Positions 25,433 through 35,070 of a DNA stretch of 64,000 nt are shown here, one piece after another (the first letter of the stretch is position 1; every line of letters begins with the position of its first letter). The notes below the pieces were generated by a model. It did no database searches. It saw nothing but the letters and a program-made list of their open reading frames with translations, and had not been told where the DNA came from. A program made the translations under genes and the position numbers. The DNA is from Aquidulcibacter sp. Lineage in GTDB: Bacteria; Pseudomonadota; Alphaproteobacteria; Caulobacterales; Aquidulcibacteraceae. The stretch spans positions 62,001 to 126,000 of the forward strand of contig JAPZTJ010000001.1 of the NCBI GenBank assembly GCA_027532555.1, read 5' to 3'.

Positions 25433-25939
25433 ATGCAGGTTTTTGCAGCATCAACATCGGGTTGGCTGACCTATGGTCAGACGAAAGTGCGTTGTTCCAT
25501 TGGTAAAGGCGGTGCTAAATCCGCCCAAGAGAAGCGTGAAGGCGATGGGGCCAGTCCTTTGGGGGTGTGGCCGATCCGCGCAATTCTCTGGCGTGAAGAT
25601 CGCGGGCCCAAGCCTGCGTCTGGGTTTGAGGCAACGGCCATTCAACCCCACGATGGATGGTGTGATGCGGCCGAAGATCCCAATTATAATCGTCCGATCA
25701 CGCATCCCTATCCGGCCAGCGCCGAACATTTGTGGCGCGAGGATGGGCTCTACAATATTGTCGTGGTCCTTGGTCATAATGATGATCCGGTCGTTCCCGC
25801 CATGGGATCCGCTATCTTCATGCACTGTGCGTCAGAAGACTACCGGCCGACGGAGGGCTGTGTGGCCTTGGCTGAAGCAGACTTGCGCGAACTTTTGAAG
25901 CAGGCCAAGCCGGGCGATGCTGTGGCCTTCATCGCCTGA
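25433..25939 (+). CDS. L,D-transpeptidase (YkuD) family protein
   Basis: A 168-residue YkuD-domain protein: VRCSIGKGGAKSAQEKREGDGASPLGVW-type substrate groove (residues about 20-47), the conserved His in SAIFMHCASE and the catalytic Cys in RPTEGCVALAEADL. The spacing of His and Cys is right for an active enzyme. No signal peptide is visible from ATG 25433 (supported by GGGGG seven bases upstream), which is typical of this short subgroup. It begins 76 bases from cenR on the other strand, suggesting shared control of envelope functions. Confidence 0.85.
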   Translation: MQVFAASTSGWLTYGQTKVRCSIGKGGAKSAQEKREGDGASPLGVWPIRAILWREDRGPKPASGFEATAIQPHDGWCDAAEDPNYNRPITHPYPASAEHLWREDGLYNIVVVLGHNDDPVVPAMGSAIFMHCASEDYRPTEGCVALAEADLRELLKQAKPGDAVAFIA

Positions 25940-26017
25940 TATCATCTGGATTCTCAGGCAAAGTGTTGCTTGAATGCTCTTGCGTATTCGCCGCGTTTGG
26001 CGTTTTAGGCTGGCTTC

Positions 26018-27445
26018 ATGCATGAAGACGCCGCAACATCCCACAAAGACGATCTGATGGATCGACTGACACCTGTGCAAACGGGCGACGCCGTAGCAGG
26101 TAAAACTCTGTTTATTCAGACTTATGGCTGTCAGATGAATGTCTATGACAGTGAACGCATGGCCGATGTCTTGCGGCCTCTGGGTTATAGCTCGGTTGAT
26201 AAGCCCGATCATGCGAACCTTGTTGTGCTCAATACCTGCCACATTCGCGAGAAGGCGACTGAAAAAGTCTATTCCGAAATCGGACGCTTGAAAGCGCACA
26301 AGGATGAGATGGCGCTCAATGGCAACAAAATGACAATCGCCATTGCAGGCTGCGTTGCACAAGCCGAAGGCGAAGAAATTATGCGTCGTGCGCCGGCTGT
26401 CGATTTGGTGGTTGGCCCGCAAGCCTACCACAAACTACCTGAGCTCATTGCGCGGGCAGCCCGTGCCACTGGCGAGCGCCTTGAAACGAGCTTTGAGGCG
26501 GTAGAAAAATTTGATGCGCTGCCTACCCTGCGTACACCCGACGGGCCATCGGCCTTTTTGTCTGTGCAAGAAGGGTGCGATAAGTTCTGCACGTTCTGTG
26601 TGGTGCCCTATACGCGCGGGGCTGAATATTCGCGGCCAGTGGACCCCATTATTCAAGAAGCACGCGGCCTTGCCCAACAGGGTGTGCGCGAAATCACGCT
26701 TTTGGGCCAGAACGTAAACGCCTATCACGGCCAAGGCCCGGCGCTGGCAGGCTCTGAAACATGGTCCTTGGCCCAATTGGTTCGCCATTTAGCCAAAATC
26801 GGCGGGATCGAACGGATCCGTTATACGACATCTCACCCCTGTGACATGGATGATGACTTGATCGAGGCCCATGGCGAGGTGAAAGAATTGATGCCCTATC
26901 TGCATTTGCCCGTGCAGTCTGGCTCCAACAAAATCCTGAAAGCTATGAACCGGAAGCACAGCGTGGAGAGCTATCTCGATAGTATCGCGAAGGTGCGTAA
27001 AGCCCGTCCGGATGTTGCTTTGGCCTCTGATTTCATTGTGGGTTTCCCAGGTGAGACCGAGCAAGACTTTGAAGATACGATGGAATTGGTTCGCGCTGTT
27101 GGTTATGCGGGTGCCTATAGCTTCAAATATTCTAAACGCCCCGGCACACCTGCCTCGGAAATGTATGGCCAGGTCGCCTCCGACGTGGCCGATGATCGTT
27201 TGCAACGCTTGCAGGCTTTGATCCTTGAGCAGCAGCGCGCCTTCAATGCCGCCAAAGTCGGGCAGACGTTTGACGTGCTCTTTACGGGAAAAGGCCGCAA
27301 TGAAGGCCAGATCCTCGGCCGGTCGCCATGGTTGCAGTCCGTCCATGTTGCGGGGCCAGAGCAATTGATTGGCCAGCTTCACAGCGTACGCATCATTGGC
27401 ACTATGCCGAATTCCCTCACTGGGGAATTGGTGTCAGCTTCGTGA
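26018..27445 (+). CDS. miaB: tRNA-2-methylthio-N6-dimethylallyladenosine synthase MiaB
   Basis: A 475-residue radical-SAM methylthiotransferase acting at A37 of tRNAs. The N-terminal UPF0004 part has [36 protein letters not shown] and AGCVAQAEG, giving three cluster cysteines. The radical SAM motif is [26 protein letters not shown] and [10 protein letters not shown] follow, with a C-terminal TRAM domain (about residues 405-470). All six cluster Cys are present. The stop overlaps the phoH-ybeY GTG (GTGA). It starts the miaB-phoH-ybeY-corC-lnt series. Confidence 0.95.
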   Translation: MHEDAATSHKDDLMDRLTPVQTGDAVAGKTLFIQTYGCQMNVYDSERMADVLRPLGYSSVDKPDHANLVVLNTCHIREKATEKVYSEIGRLKAHKDEMALNGNKMTIAIAGCVAQAEGEEIMRRAPAVDLVVGPQAYHKLPELIARAARATGERLETSFEAVEKFDALPTLRTPDGPSAFLSVQEGCDKFCTFCVVPYTRGAEYSRPVDPIIQEARGLAQQGVREITLLGQNVNAYHGQGPALAGSETWSLAQLVRHLAKIGGIERIRYTTSHPCDMDDDLIEAHGEVKELMPYLHLPVQSGSNKILKAMNRKHSVESYLDSIAKVRKARPDVALASDFIVGFPGETEQDFEDTMELVRAVGYAGAYSFKYSKRPGTPASEMYGQVASDVADDRLQRLQALILEQQRAFNAAKVGQTFDVLFTGKGRNEGQILGRSPWLQSVHVAGPEQLIGQLHSVRIIGTMPNSLTGELVSAS

Positions 27446-28938
27446 CGCGTCGTCGCAAGTCTGAAGAGGGCCGCGTCGCGCTCACCAACCCAAGCTTAGT
27501 GCCTGTGGTGGCCGGGCCCGCTCATCGCAATCTGACCTTGGTCGAAGATGCATTTGGCGTTGATGTCACGGCTCAAGGTGGTGATATTCTTGTCCATGGC
27601 GATGATCCCGTGTCTGTTAATCAGGCACGCGAGGCCTTGCAGTCCTTGATCGAAAAGGCGGCAGCGGGGATGGCGTTAGGGCTGCCTGAGGTTCGCTCTG
27701 CCATTACATTTGTGCGTGCCGGGTCGCGTGCGCGTAGCGGGGCGTTGGCTTTACCGGGTCGTCGCGCCGACATCAAACCTAGAACCCCAACCCAGTCTGT
27801 CTATCTAGATGCGCTGATGGGTGGTGAGTTTGATTTGGTTTTTGGCGTTGGACCTGCCGGGACCGGCAAGACTTTTCTAGCAGTGGCCGTCGCCGTCTCG
27901 ATGTTGCTGGAGGGCCGCGTTTCGCGCGTCGTCGTCACCCGCCCTGCGGTGGAAGCCGGGGAACGATTGGGCTTTCTGCCTGGCGACCTTGAAGAAAAGG
28001 TCGATCCCTATCTGCAACCAATTTGGGATGCTTTTAAAACTTTACTGGGTGCCGCCCAATTAGAGCGCCGAAAAGCAGCCGGTGAAATTGAAGTCGCACC
28101 CTTAGCGTTCATGCGCGGTCGTACCTTGTCTGACGCTTTTGTCATCGTGGACGAAGCGCAAAATACCACGCGCATGCAGATGAAAATGCTGCTGACTCGC
28201 CTAGGTGAGGGCTCGCGCATGGCCGTCAATGGCGACCCAAGTCAGATCGATTTGCCGCGCTCCAGCGATTCTGGTCTGCCCCACGCCTTGCGCATTTTGC
28301 GACGTGTAGAAGGGATGAAGATCGTCCACTTCACGGCCGAAGACGTGGTTCGCCACCCACTCGTCGGACGGATTGTTTCGGCCTATGAGCGCGAAGTGGC
28401 AGATGTGACACCCATACCGCCTTCGCCACCGGTAACGCCAGAGCCTATGATGACTGAGGAGTCTGCTTCTTTTGACGTTGATGTCCAAATTGAAACCGAA
28501 GGTTGGCATGGGGTGTTTGGCCCTGATTCCGAAGCGGAAGTCGGCAAGATTGTGAAAGTCGTCTCACGTTATTTTGATCCAGCGGGAGACAGCTTTGCGT
28601 TGCTCATGACCAGCGACGCGGTGGTTCAAGGTTTGAATGCCCAGTGGCGGCATAAGGATCAGCCGACAAATGTCCTGTCTTTTCCGGCACCTGAGACAGT
28701 GCATGCGTTGGAGAAGACGTTGGGTGATGTTGCCCTCGCCTATGAAACCTGTGCGCGTGAGGCCCAAGAGCAGGGCAAGAATCTTAAAGATCACGCTACC
28801 CATCTACTTGTGCATGGGCTATTACATCTTTTAGGATATGATCATGAAGCCGAAGATGATGCGGCGGAGATGGAAGGCTTAGAGAGAGAGATATTGGCAA
28901 GCTTCGGCATTGCTGATCCTTATCACACCCATGACTGA
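27442..28938 (+). CDS. PhoH-like ATPase fused to rRNA maturation endoribonuclease YbeY
   Basis: One uninterrupted frame of 498 residues joins two normally separate neighbours. Residues about 1-320 are PhoH: Walker A GPAGTGKT at 138-144, [20 protein letters not shown], and Walker B VIVDEAQN at 234-241, then [12 protein letters not shown]. Residues about 320-343 are a Pro-rich linker. Residues about 344-498 are Ybe[13 protein letters not shown] and the metal motif with His 458, 462 and 468 ([11 protein letters not shown]). All catalytic residues of both halves are present. The start is GTG 27442 overlapping the miaB stop. Internal ATG codons at 28447 and 28450 could give free YbeY but have no binding site. 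Confidence 0.88.
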   Translation: MTRRRKSEEGRVALTNPSLVPVVAGPAHRNLTLVEDAFGVDVTAQGGDILVHGDDPVSVNQAREALQSLIEKAAAGMALGLPEVRSAITFVRAGSRARSGALALPGRRADIKPRTPTQSVYLDALMGGEFDLVFGVGPAGTGKTFLAVAVAVSMLLEGRVSRVVVTRPAVEAGERLGFLPGDLEEKVDPYLQPIWDAFKTLLGAAQLERRKAAGEIEVAPLAFMRGRTLSDAFVIVDEAQNTTRMQMKMLLTRLGEGSRMAVNGDPSQIDLPRSSDSGLPHALRILRRVEGMKIVHFTAEDVVRHPLVGRIVSAYEREVADVTPIPPSPPVTPEPMMTEESASFDVDVQIETEGWHGVFGPDSEAEVGKIVKVVSRYFDPAGDSFALLMTSDAVVQGLNAQWRHKDQPTNVLSFPAPETVHALEKTLGDVALAYETCAREAQEQGKNLKDHATHLLVHGLLHLLGYDHEAEDDAAEMEGLEREILASFGIADPYHTHD

Positions 28939-29863
28939 CGACCCATCCAGTAGTAACTCAGCCAAGAAACCTAGCTTTTGGAAGCGATGGACGCAGAAAT
29001 TGCGTCGCCAGAATGATTATGCCGGCCTAGACCCCGCAGAGCTTCTGCGTGAGCGCGAGCAATCGGGCGAAACCATTGAGCGCAATCAAAAGGACATGAT
29101 CGTCAAAGCAGCCAGCTTTGACCGCTTGTCTGTACGCGATGTGATGGTGCCTCGCGCGGACATTACGGCCGTCGACATCGAAATGCCGCTGGGTGAAGTC
29201 GCCCGCATGTTTGAAGAGCATCAGCATTCACGCATGCCAGTTTACGCCGAGAACCTCGATACACCTTTGGGGTTTGTCCATGTGAAAGACATTCTGTCGC
29301 TGTTGATCCCGGATGAGCAAGGCGAGACCAAAGCTAAATTGGATGATCTTGTGTTGGGTCGGCTTAAGCGCGATTTGCTCTATGTGCCCATCTCTATGAA
29401 GCTTCCGAACTTGTTGCTTCAAATGCGCGCGAAGCGGTGCCACATGGCATTGGTGATAGACGAATATGGCGGCACAGATGGACTTGTGACCATTGAAGAT
29501 CTCGTTGAAGAAATCATCGGCGATATTGATGACGAGCATGACGATCTCGACCAAGATTTAATCGTCGATACCGGCAATGGCGTTTGGGAAGCCGATGCAC
29601 GGGTGGAATTGGATGATTTTTCAGAGCGCGCTGGGGTCGATCTGACGCTGGAAGATATGGAAGATGATATCGACACGCTCGGCGGTTTGGTCTTCGCGCT
29701 TGCAGGTCGGGTGCCTCCGCGGGGCGAAATTCTTCATCACCCAACCGGCTATGATTTTGAAGTGATTGACGCAGACCCGCGGCGGATCAAGCGGGTGCGT
29801 ATCCGTTCTGCGAAGGCAGTCGAAAAGGCTAATACCGATAGTTTGCAGGTACCCTCTGCGTGA
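28931..29863 (+). CDS. corC: CorC/HlyC-type CBS and transporter-associated domain protein
   Basis: A 310-residue soluble protein: a pair of CBS domains ([51 protein letters not shown]) and a C-terminal CorC_HlyC domain ([17 protein letters not shown]). The run [13 protein letters not shown] after the second CBS is typical. The family is linked to magnesium/cobalt efflux or membrane ion homeostasis; no membrane DUF21 domain is present. ATG 28931 overlaps the phoH-ybeY stop by eight bases. Confidence 0.92.
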   Translation: MTDDPSSSNSAKKPSFWKRWTQKLRRQNDYAGLDPAELLREREQSGETIERNQKDMIVKAASFDRLSVRDVMVPRADITAVDIEMPLGEVARMFEEHQHSRMPVYAENLDTPLGFVHVKDILSLLIPDEQGETKAKLDDLVLGRLKRDLLYVPISMKLPNLLLQMRAKRCHMALVIDEYGGTDGLVTIEDLVEEIIGDIDDEHDDLDQDLIVDTGNGVWEADARVELDDFSERAGVDLTLEDMEDDIDTLGGLVFALAGRVPPRGEILHHPTGYDFEVIDADPRRIKRVRIRSAKAVEKANTDSLQVPSA

Positions 29864-31473
29864 CAGAGGCCGCAGGAACTCTGCCCCAAGCGGCTGAACC
29901 CGAGATCCGTCATCCTATAGCCATCTTGGGGCCAAATAAGCCTGCATGGTTGTCGGGCTTGTCCGCGATGTTGTTGGGCGCGCTCGCCGTACTGGGTCAT
30001 GCGCCGTTCCATTTTTGGCCAGCTTTTGTGGTTTCGATCTGTGGTCTCGTCATCTTATTGGATGGGGCGTATCAGAACAAAAACCGCTTACGCTCCGCCT
30101 TCTGGCGTAGCTGGTCTTGGGGGTTTGGCTATTTTCTGGCTGGGATGTTTTGGGTCGGCAATGCCTTTTTGGTGGATGCAGAGAAGTTCGCCATTCTAAT
30201 GCCGTTTGCGGTTACAGCCCTGCCCGCTGCGATGGGGGTTTATTGGGGCTTAGCAGGCTTAGCCGCGATGTTCATTTGGGGCGCAGGCGCTGCGCGTCTC
30301 ATGACGTATGCGGTTTGCTTTGGCGTCAGTGAGTTTGTCCGCAGCCATTTGTTTACGGGGCTGCCCTGGAACTTGCCCGCCTATATTTGGAAGCCAGGTG
30401 AGGCGATTAGTCAGGTTGCAGGTTTGATCGGGCCATATGGCTTATCGTTTTTGACCCTATGGGTCTTGGCCACCCCAGTGGTTCTTTTGGCAAAGGGCGA
30501 GCCGCGTAAACCACCAATGACCCTGATTGCAGCGGGTATTCTCGCATGTGCTAGCTTTGCTTTTGGCTTTATCCAGTTACGTGCAGCCGGGCCAATTAGC
30601 CCGATGGCCGGGAACGGCCCTATCATCGCGGCCGGGCAAGCAGGCTTTAGCCAAAAGGATGTATGGGACCCGGCCAACACCATCGAGATCGTGGAAACCT
30701 ATCTGGGCCTATTGGATACGCCAGAGGCGCAAAAGGCCGATATTGTCGTTTGGCCCGAGGGGGCATTTCCATTCCTTCTTCTGGAAGAGTCCTTTGTCTT
30801 GGATCAGATCCAAGCCCGTCTGGGCGCACGCACATTGGCGGTCGGTTCAATCCGACGGGACCTTCTGGCCGGGCAGCCAGTCTATACCAATAGCCTTTTG
30901 GTTTTTGACGTCGAGCAGGGTGGTCTGACTACCCGTTCGGTCTATGACAAGCATCATCTGGTGCCATTTGGCGAGTATCTGCCGCTGCGTCCGCTCTTCA
31001 AGGCCCTCGGCATTGCTAGTTTGGTTTCCTATGATGGCGAGATGTCGCCGGGCCCTGAGCCCACGACCTTAAGCCTTCCCAAAGCGCCTTTGGCTGATGC
31101 CCGTATCTGCTATGAGATTGTGTTCCCAAGCTTTAACAAGCAGGCGACTGGCAAAGCCGCATGGATATTAAATGTGTCGATTGACGCTTGGTATGGCGAC
31201 CTATTGGGTCCAGACCAGCATTATGCACAAGCGCGCTATCGGGCTATCGAGACTGGCCTGCCTCTCGTGCGCTCGGCCAGCGGGGGGTGGTCGGCTATCG
31301 TAGACCGGCTTGGTCGCCCCGTCTCAGAGCATCGCGCAGGTGCCGGCTATGCAACTGCTCGTTTGCCGTCTACGGCTGGCCCGACACTTTATGCTCAGTT
31401 TGGAGAGCTTTCGTTTGGGTTTTTGATACTTGGCTTTAGCTTAATGGCGGTTTGGCGACATAAGCGGCATTGA
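29860..31473 (+). CDS. lnt: apolipoprotein N-acyltransferase
   Basis: A 537-residue inner-membrane enzyme adding the third acyl chain to lipoprotein N-termini. Several helices occupy about residues 25-230 and the nitrilase-like catalytic domain follows. The triad is visible: Glu in VVWPEGAFP, Lys in YDKHHLVPFGEYLPL and Cys in ARICYEIVFPS. FFGLPWNLPAY-like TGLPWNLPAYIWKP is the conserved loop. The GTG start at 29860 overlaps the corC stop (GTGA). Confidence 0.94.
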   Translation: MTEAAGTLPQAAEPEIRHPIAILGPNKPAWLSGLSAMLLGALAVLGHAPFHFWPAFVVSICGLVILLDGAYQNKNRLRSAFWRSWSWGFGYFLAGMFWVGNAFLVDAEKFAILMPFAVTALPAAMGVYWGLAGLAAMFIWGAGAARLMTYAVCFGVSEFVRSHLFTGLPWNLPAYIWKPGEAISQVAGLIGPYGLSFLTLWVLATPVVLLAKGEPRKPPMTLIAAGILACASFAFGFIQLRAAGPISPMAGNGPIIAAGQAGFSQKDVWDPANTIEIVETYLGLLDTPEAQKADIVVWPEGAFPFLLLEESFVLDQIQARLGARTLAVGSIRRDLLAGQPVYTNSLLVFDVEQGGLTTRSVYDKHHLVPFGEYLPLRPLFKALGIASLVSYDGEMSPGPEPTTLSLPKAPLADARICYEIVFPSFNKQATGKAAWILNVSIDAWYGDLLGPDQHYAQARYRAIETGLPLVRSASGGWSAIVDRLGRPVSEHRAGAGYATARLPSTAGPTLYAQFGELSFGFLILGFSLMAVWRHKRH

Positions 31474-31521
31474 CACAATCAACTCTTCATTGAAATAGTG
31501 ACAATACCAATGCTAGGTTTT

Positions 31522-31928
31522 ATGATCAATCACCGTCGATCTACTTCTGTTGATGCTTATGTTGGCTGCCGCTTGAAACAGCGGCGCGAAGATTTGGGCA
31601 TCAGCCAAGAACGCTTAGCCGAATTGCTGGGCTTATCATTTCAACAAGTTCAAAAGTACGAGCGCGGGCTAAACCGTGTCGGAGCCAGTCGCTTGTTCCA
31701 ACTATGTGGCCTCTTAAGCGTTGATCCATCGTTTTTTTTGATGGTCTGAACGTGGCCCTAGGGCCAGGTGTTTCCGAAACGCAAAACGAAACCGAAACTC
31801 TTTCAACCGCAAGCCTATTGTCGGCACCCGGCGCGTTAGAGCTTTTGGCCGATTACGCCCGCTTAAAGTCCAGTGCCCAACGCAAAAAAGTGATCGAACT
31901 CATCAAAATCTTGGCCGATAATGATTAG
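31522..31928 (+). pseudogene. XRE-family regulator interrupted by a frameshift in a T8 run (or recoded)
   Basis: The N-terminal HTH domain is clear (DAYVGCRLKQRREDLGISQE, LGLSFQQVQKYERGLNRVGA) and resembles the PraR-type regulator that follows lnt in many alphaproteobacteria. The frame ends at TGA 31747-31749 just after PSFF. In the -1 frame from the eight-T run (31732-31739) it reads on as FFFDGLNVALGPG and ends with a typical C-terminal helix (LELLADYARLKSSAQRKK, VIELIKILADND) at TAG 31926. One base is missing, or the run T-TTT-TTT serves as a -1 slippery site or transcriptional slippage site. The start is uncertain (31510 or 31522). Confidence 0.8.
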
Positions 31929-32191
31929 CGTCTTCAGCGTCCAACTCTGTGGCGTTTAAGTCGCAGACTGGCAGACGGTAAGGTGATTGTTCAAAAGCTG
32001 TTCCGACGTCTTTCGGTCATTCCCGCATGTGCTCACTCAATGACCGGCTCGATGTGGAAGAAACCAAAGCCTCAAAGCGATCTCCTGCGGTTTGCTTAGG
32101 GTGTTAGCGTTGGCCGATCTTCGTTAAGGCTAGGATTTGATGCTTGCGCCGCGATCGGGTAGCGTCGACACACTTGGTTCGGGAGGGCATG

Positions 32192-33556
32192 ATGGCAACA
32201 AATTGGGTTTTTGCGGTGGCGCTGTTTGCGGCACTTATTGGGCTTCCTGTCGCTGCTGCACCAGCGCCCGTAATGATAAGCCAGGCTGGCGAACACTCAC
32301 CCGCGCTGCCCCCGATCCAAAGCGCGCGCGAGCGAGCGATGACTGAGAACCGCATTTTAGCGGAGCGGCTTGATACCATCATCCCCGCGATCATGCGCGA
32401 ACAGCGCATCGATTTATGGCTGCTGGTGGCCCGTGAATATTTTGAAGAGCCGGTGGTTGCATCGATGCTGGATGCCGAAAACATGCATGCACGCCGGCGT
32501 ACAATTCTGATCTTCTACGACCCAGGTAATGGGAAACCGATCGAGCGTCTAACCGTCAGCCGCTATGGGCTTGGCGGCTTGTTCGCGCCAGCTTGGGATC
32601 CGAGTAAGCAGCCGGATCAGTGGAAGGCGGTCGCAGACATTATCGCGCAGCGTAATCCTGGAAAAATTGCGATCAACACCTCCGATCTTTACCAGTTCGC
32701 CGATGGTATGACGCTCAGTCAGTATCAGAAGTTTGTTGCCGCTTTGCCTGCTCCTTTGCATGCGCGGATCGTCAGTGGCGAAGCGCTCGCCATCCGTTGG
32801 CTTGAAACGCGCACGCCCGCCGAAATGGAGATCTACCCGACACTCATGCGAATGGCTCATAAGGTGATTGGCGAAGCGTTTTCGCGGTCGGTCATCACCC
32901 CGGGCGTGACGACGGCAGAGCAGGTGCAGTGGTGGTATCGCGACCGGCTGATCCAGCTCGGCCTCGATCCGTGGTTTCATCCGTCCGTCGGGATCCAGCG
33001 CAAGGGTGCCAAAGGCATGCTCGAAGGCGAGGAAGTGATCCAGCCCGGCGATTTGTTATGGACAGATTTTGGCATCACATACCTGCGGCTGAATACCGAC
33101 ATGCAGCATCTCGCTTATGTCTTGAAGCCAGGTGAGAGCAAAGCGCCTGCTGGCCTCAGGCAGGGGCTAGCAAACAGCAACCGTGTCCAAGATATGCTCA
33201 CCCGCAATTTCGCAACTGGGCGCACTGGGAACGAGGTGCTGGCGCTTACCCGGGCAGAAGCGGCGGCGACCGGTCTTGATGCATCAATTTACTCGCATCC
33301 AATTGGCTTGCATGGCCACGGCGCAGGCCCCTCAATCGGATTTTGGGATAATCAGAATGCTGATCCACGCGGCAGCGGCTTGATTGCCGCTAATACGGCT
33401 TGGTCAATTGAGCTGACAACTTTCGCCGCAGTGCCCGAATGGGACGGTCAGCGCGTCGATTTTCGGGCTGAAGAGAATGCATTCTTTGATGGGACTCACG
33501 TGCGCTACATCGACGGTCGCCAAACAGACATCACGCTAATCCCCTCTGGGCAGTAA
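32192..33556 (+). CDS. secreted M24-family metallopeptidase (Xaa-Pro peptidase-like)
   Basis: A 454-residue pita-bread-fold protein with an N-terminal signal (FAVALFAALIGLPVAAAPAP), so probably periplasmic. The N-terminal creatinase-like domain spans about residues 50-220. The five metal ligands of M24 are all visible: Asp in LWTDFGI and LNTDMQHL, His in HPIGLHGHG, Glu in WSIELTTF and RAEENAFF. It should cleave peptides or an amide. GGGAGGG directly precedes the tandem ATG codons at 32189/32192. It lies between the broken XRE gene and trmB, where metK is often found in relatives. Confidence 0.87.
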   Translation: MATNWVFAVALFAALIGLPVAAAPAPVMISQAGEHSPALPPIQSARERAMTENRILAERLDTIIPAIMREQRIDLWLLVAREYFEEPVVASMLDAENMHARRRTILIFYDPGNGKPIERLTVSRYGLGGLFAPAWDPSKQPDQWKAVADIIAQRNPGKIAINTSDLYQFADGMTLSQYQKFVAALPAPLHARIVSGEALAIRWLETRTPAEMEIYPTLMRMAHKVIGEAFSRSVITPGVTTAEQVQWWYRDRLIQLGLDPWFHPSVGIQRKGAKGMLEGEEVIQPGDLLWTDFGITYLRLNTDMQHLAYVLKPGESKAPAGLRQGLANSNRVQDMLTRNFATGRTGNEVLALTRAEAAATGLDASIYSHPIGLHGHGAGPSIGFWDNQNADPRGSGLIAANTAWSIELTTFAAVPEWDGQRVDFRAEENAFFDGTHVRYIDGRQTDITLIPSGQ

Positions 33557-33694
33557 GTCCGCGTCATGGTTCCGGCATCAGAGAATGCTGGCCGACGCAA
33601 GACTTATCAATCATCTTCCCACCATGCCCTGCCAAAAAGCCACTGGTCCAGATAGCGTCACACCGCGACGCAGGTCTCAATCTAGAAATCTCTC

Positions 33695-34210
33695 CTAGGC
33701 TTTCTCGCCGGCAAGTACCCTCTTCGCCTTAGCGGCTGCCCGGCGCGCGAGGTGGTAAAGTCTTGCCGCCCCCTCATCATAGCGAACCGTGACCTTGCAA
33801 TGCTCGCCATAAGTGTCTGTCAGAAACTTCCGTATCATGGCTTCCGCATTTTCGCGGGGGCCTAAGAGCTCAGCCGTTAGTGGGCATTCGGTGCGGCTGT
33901 GGTAGGTTGCATAAACCTCCCCATCCCCTTCAAACACATTGCCCATCGTGTAGGGGTAAAGGTCACAGTCCATTGGCCGATTGCCATAGACTTGGCATTG
34001 CTGGTCCCAATTAGGGCACGGACCGTTCCCAAGGGAGGAAAGCTCGTACAACTTTCCTTTCCGCGTGACGGTAAGGTGTTCACTTTTTCCAGCAAAAAGC
34101 TGCGTGTATTCTGCTTCGTTTATCTTCAGGCCATGAAGTTCGCGACAACAGCTTTGGTCCGTTGGGCATTTCAAGCAAGGGTTAGACACGCAATTACTCC
34201 CCAGTTTCAT
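33695..34210 (-). CDS. YkgJ-type cysteine-cluster protein
   Basis: A 171-residue protein with an Fe-S or zinc-binding Cys pattern: CVSNPCLKCPTDQSCCRELHG, then GNGPCPNWDQQCQVYGNRPMDC-like spacing (about residues 63-84) and RTECP. This matches the YkgJ family (putative zinc- or iron-chelating). Function is unknown. It is a lone minus-strand gene, with 138 bases of non-coding sequence after the M24 gene on the other side. Confidence 0.75.
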   Translation of the reverse strand: MKLGSNCVSNPCLKCPTDQSCCRELHGLKINEAEYTQLFAGKSEHLTVTRKGKLYELSSLGNGPCPNWDQQCQVYGNRPMDCDLYPYTMGNVFEGDGEVYATYHSRTECPLTAELLGPRENAEAMIRKFLTDTYGEHCKVTVRYDEGAARLYHLARRAAAKAKRVLAGEKA

Positions 34211-34353
34211 TGCACCATAGGCTAATCAGCAACTGTGAAATGACGCTTAAGAAGCGGACATAGAGTTCGCGTTTGTTCGGCGTCATTGACTTCGCTGCCT
34301 CGGCTGTGGGCGGAGGTCTGGTCCCGGGGCAGGCAAACAGGCATACTCAATCG

Positions 34354-35070
34354 ATGTCCAATCCTGATTTTTCTGCCCCAAAGCCTTTTGGGCCGCTTCG
34401 ATCCTTTGGCCGAGTGCGCGGGCGCGCGCTGTCTGATCGCCAAGAGCACTTGTTTGAAACCTTGTTTCCGAGCTTATCGATCCCCGCAGAACCTTCTGAA
34501 ACGCTAGATCCGTTTCACTGGATGCCTGCCGCAGAGGCGGTGATCTTTGAAATTGGTTTTGGCGGGGGCGAGCATTTGATTGGGCAAGCTCAGCGTCATC
34601 CAAACCATTTATTCCTGGGCGCGGAACCTTTCCAAGAAGGCGTTGCGAAGGCCTTAGTAGGGATAGAGGATCGCGGCCTAACCAACGTACGTCTCTTGGC
34701 CTCCGATGCAAGGCCGGTGTTGAAAGCGCTAAAGCCTGGCAGTCTCGATAAGCTTGTAATCTTGTTCCCGGACCCGTGGCACAAAGCCAAGCACAATAAG
34801 CGCCGCTTGATTCAGCACTCTTTTTTGGATGATGCTCAACGGGCATTGAAGCCCGGCGGAGAGCTTCGGTTTGCTACTGACTGGGCAAATTATGCTGCTT
34901 GGACGCTTGAGAGAGTTACCCAGCATGGCGGATTTGACTGGATGGCCGAGGCAGCAAGCGACTGGCGGACCCCGCCTGAAGACCACATCACGACGCGTTA
35001 TGAGACCAAGAAACTTGGCGATTGTCCGCCGATCTTCCTGAGCTTTACCGCCCGCCAGCAGGCGTCGTAA
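34354..35070 (+). CDS. trmB: tRNA (guanine-N7-)-methyltransferase
   Basis: A 238-residue class I methyltransferase that forms m7G46 in tRNA. The SAM site is IFEIGFGGGEHL, followed by FLGAEPFQEGVAKAL and the signature FPDPWHKAKHNKRRLIQ with the catalytic Asp; the C-terminal TTRYETKKLGD is also typical. ATG 34354 was chosen because upstream residues (from TTG 34273) are not conserved. The stop overlaps the end of the ABC ATPase gene by 26 bases, tail-to-tail. Confidence 0.94.
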   Translation: MSNPDFSAPKPFGPLRSFGRVRGRALSDRQEHLFETLFPSLSIPAEPSETLDPFHWMPAAEAVIFEIGFGGGEHLIGQAQRHPNHLFLGAEPFQEGVAKALVGIEDRGLTNVRLLASDARPVLKALKPGSLDKLVILFPDPWHKAKHNKRRLIQHSFLDDAQRALKPGGELRFATDWANYAAWTLERVTQHGGFDWMAEAASDWRTPPEDHITTRYETKKLGDCPPIFLSFTARQQAS

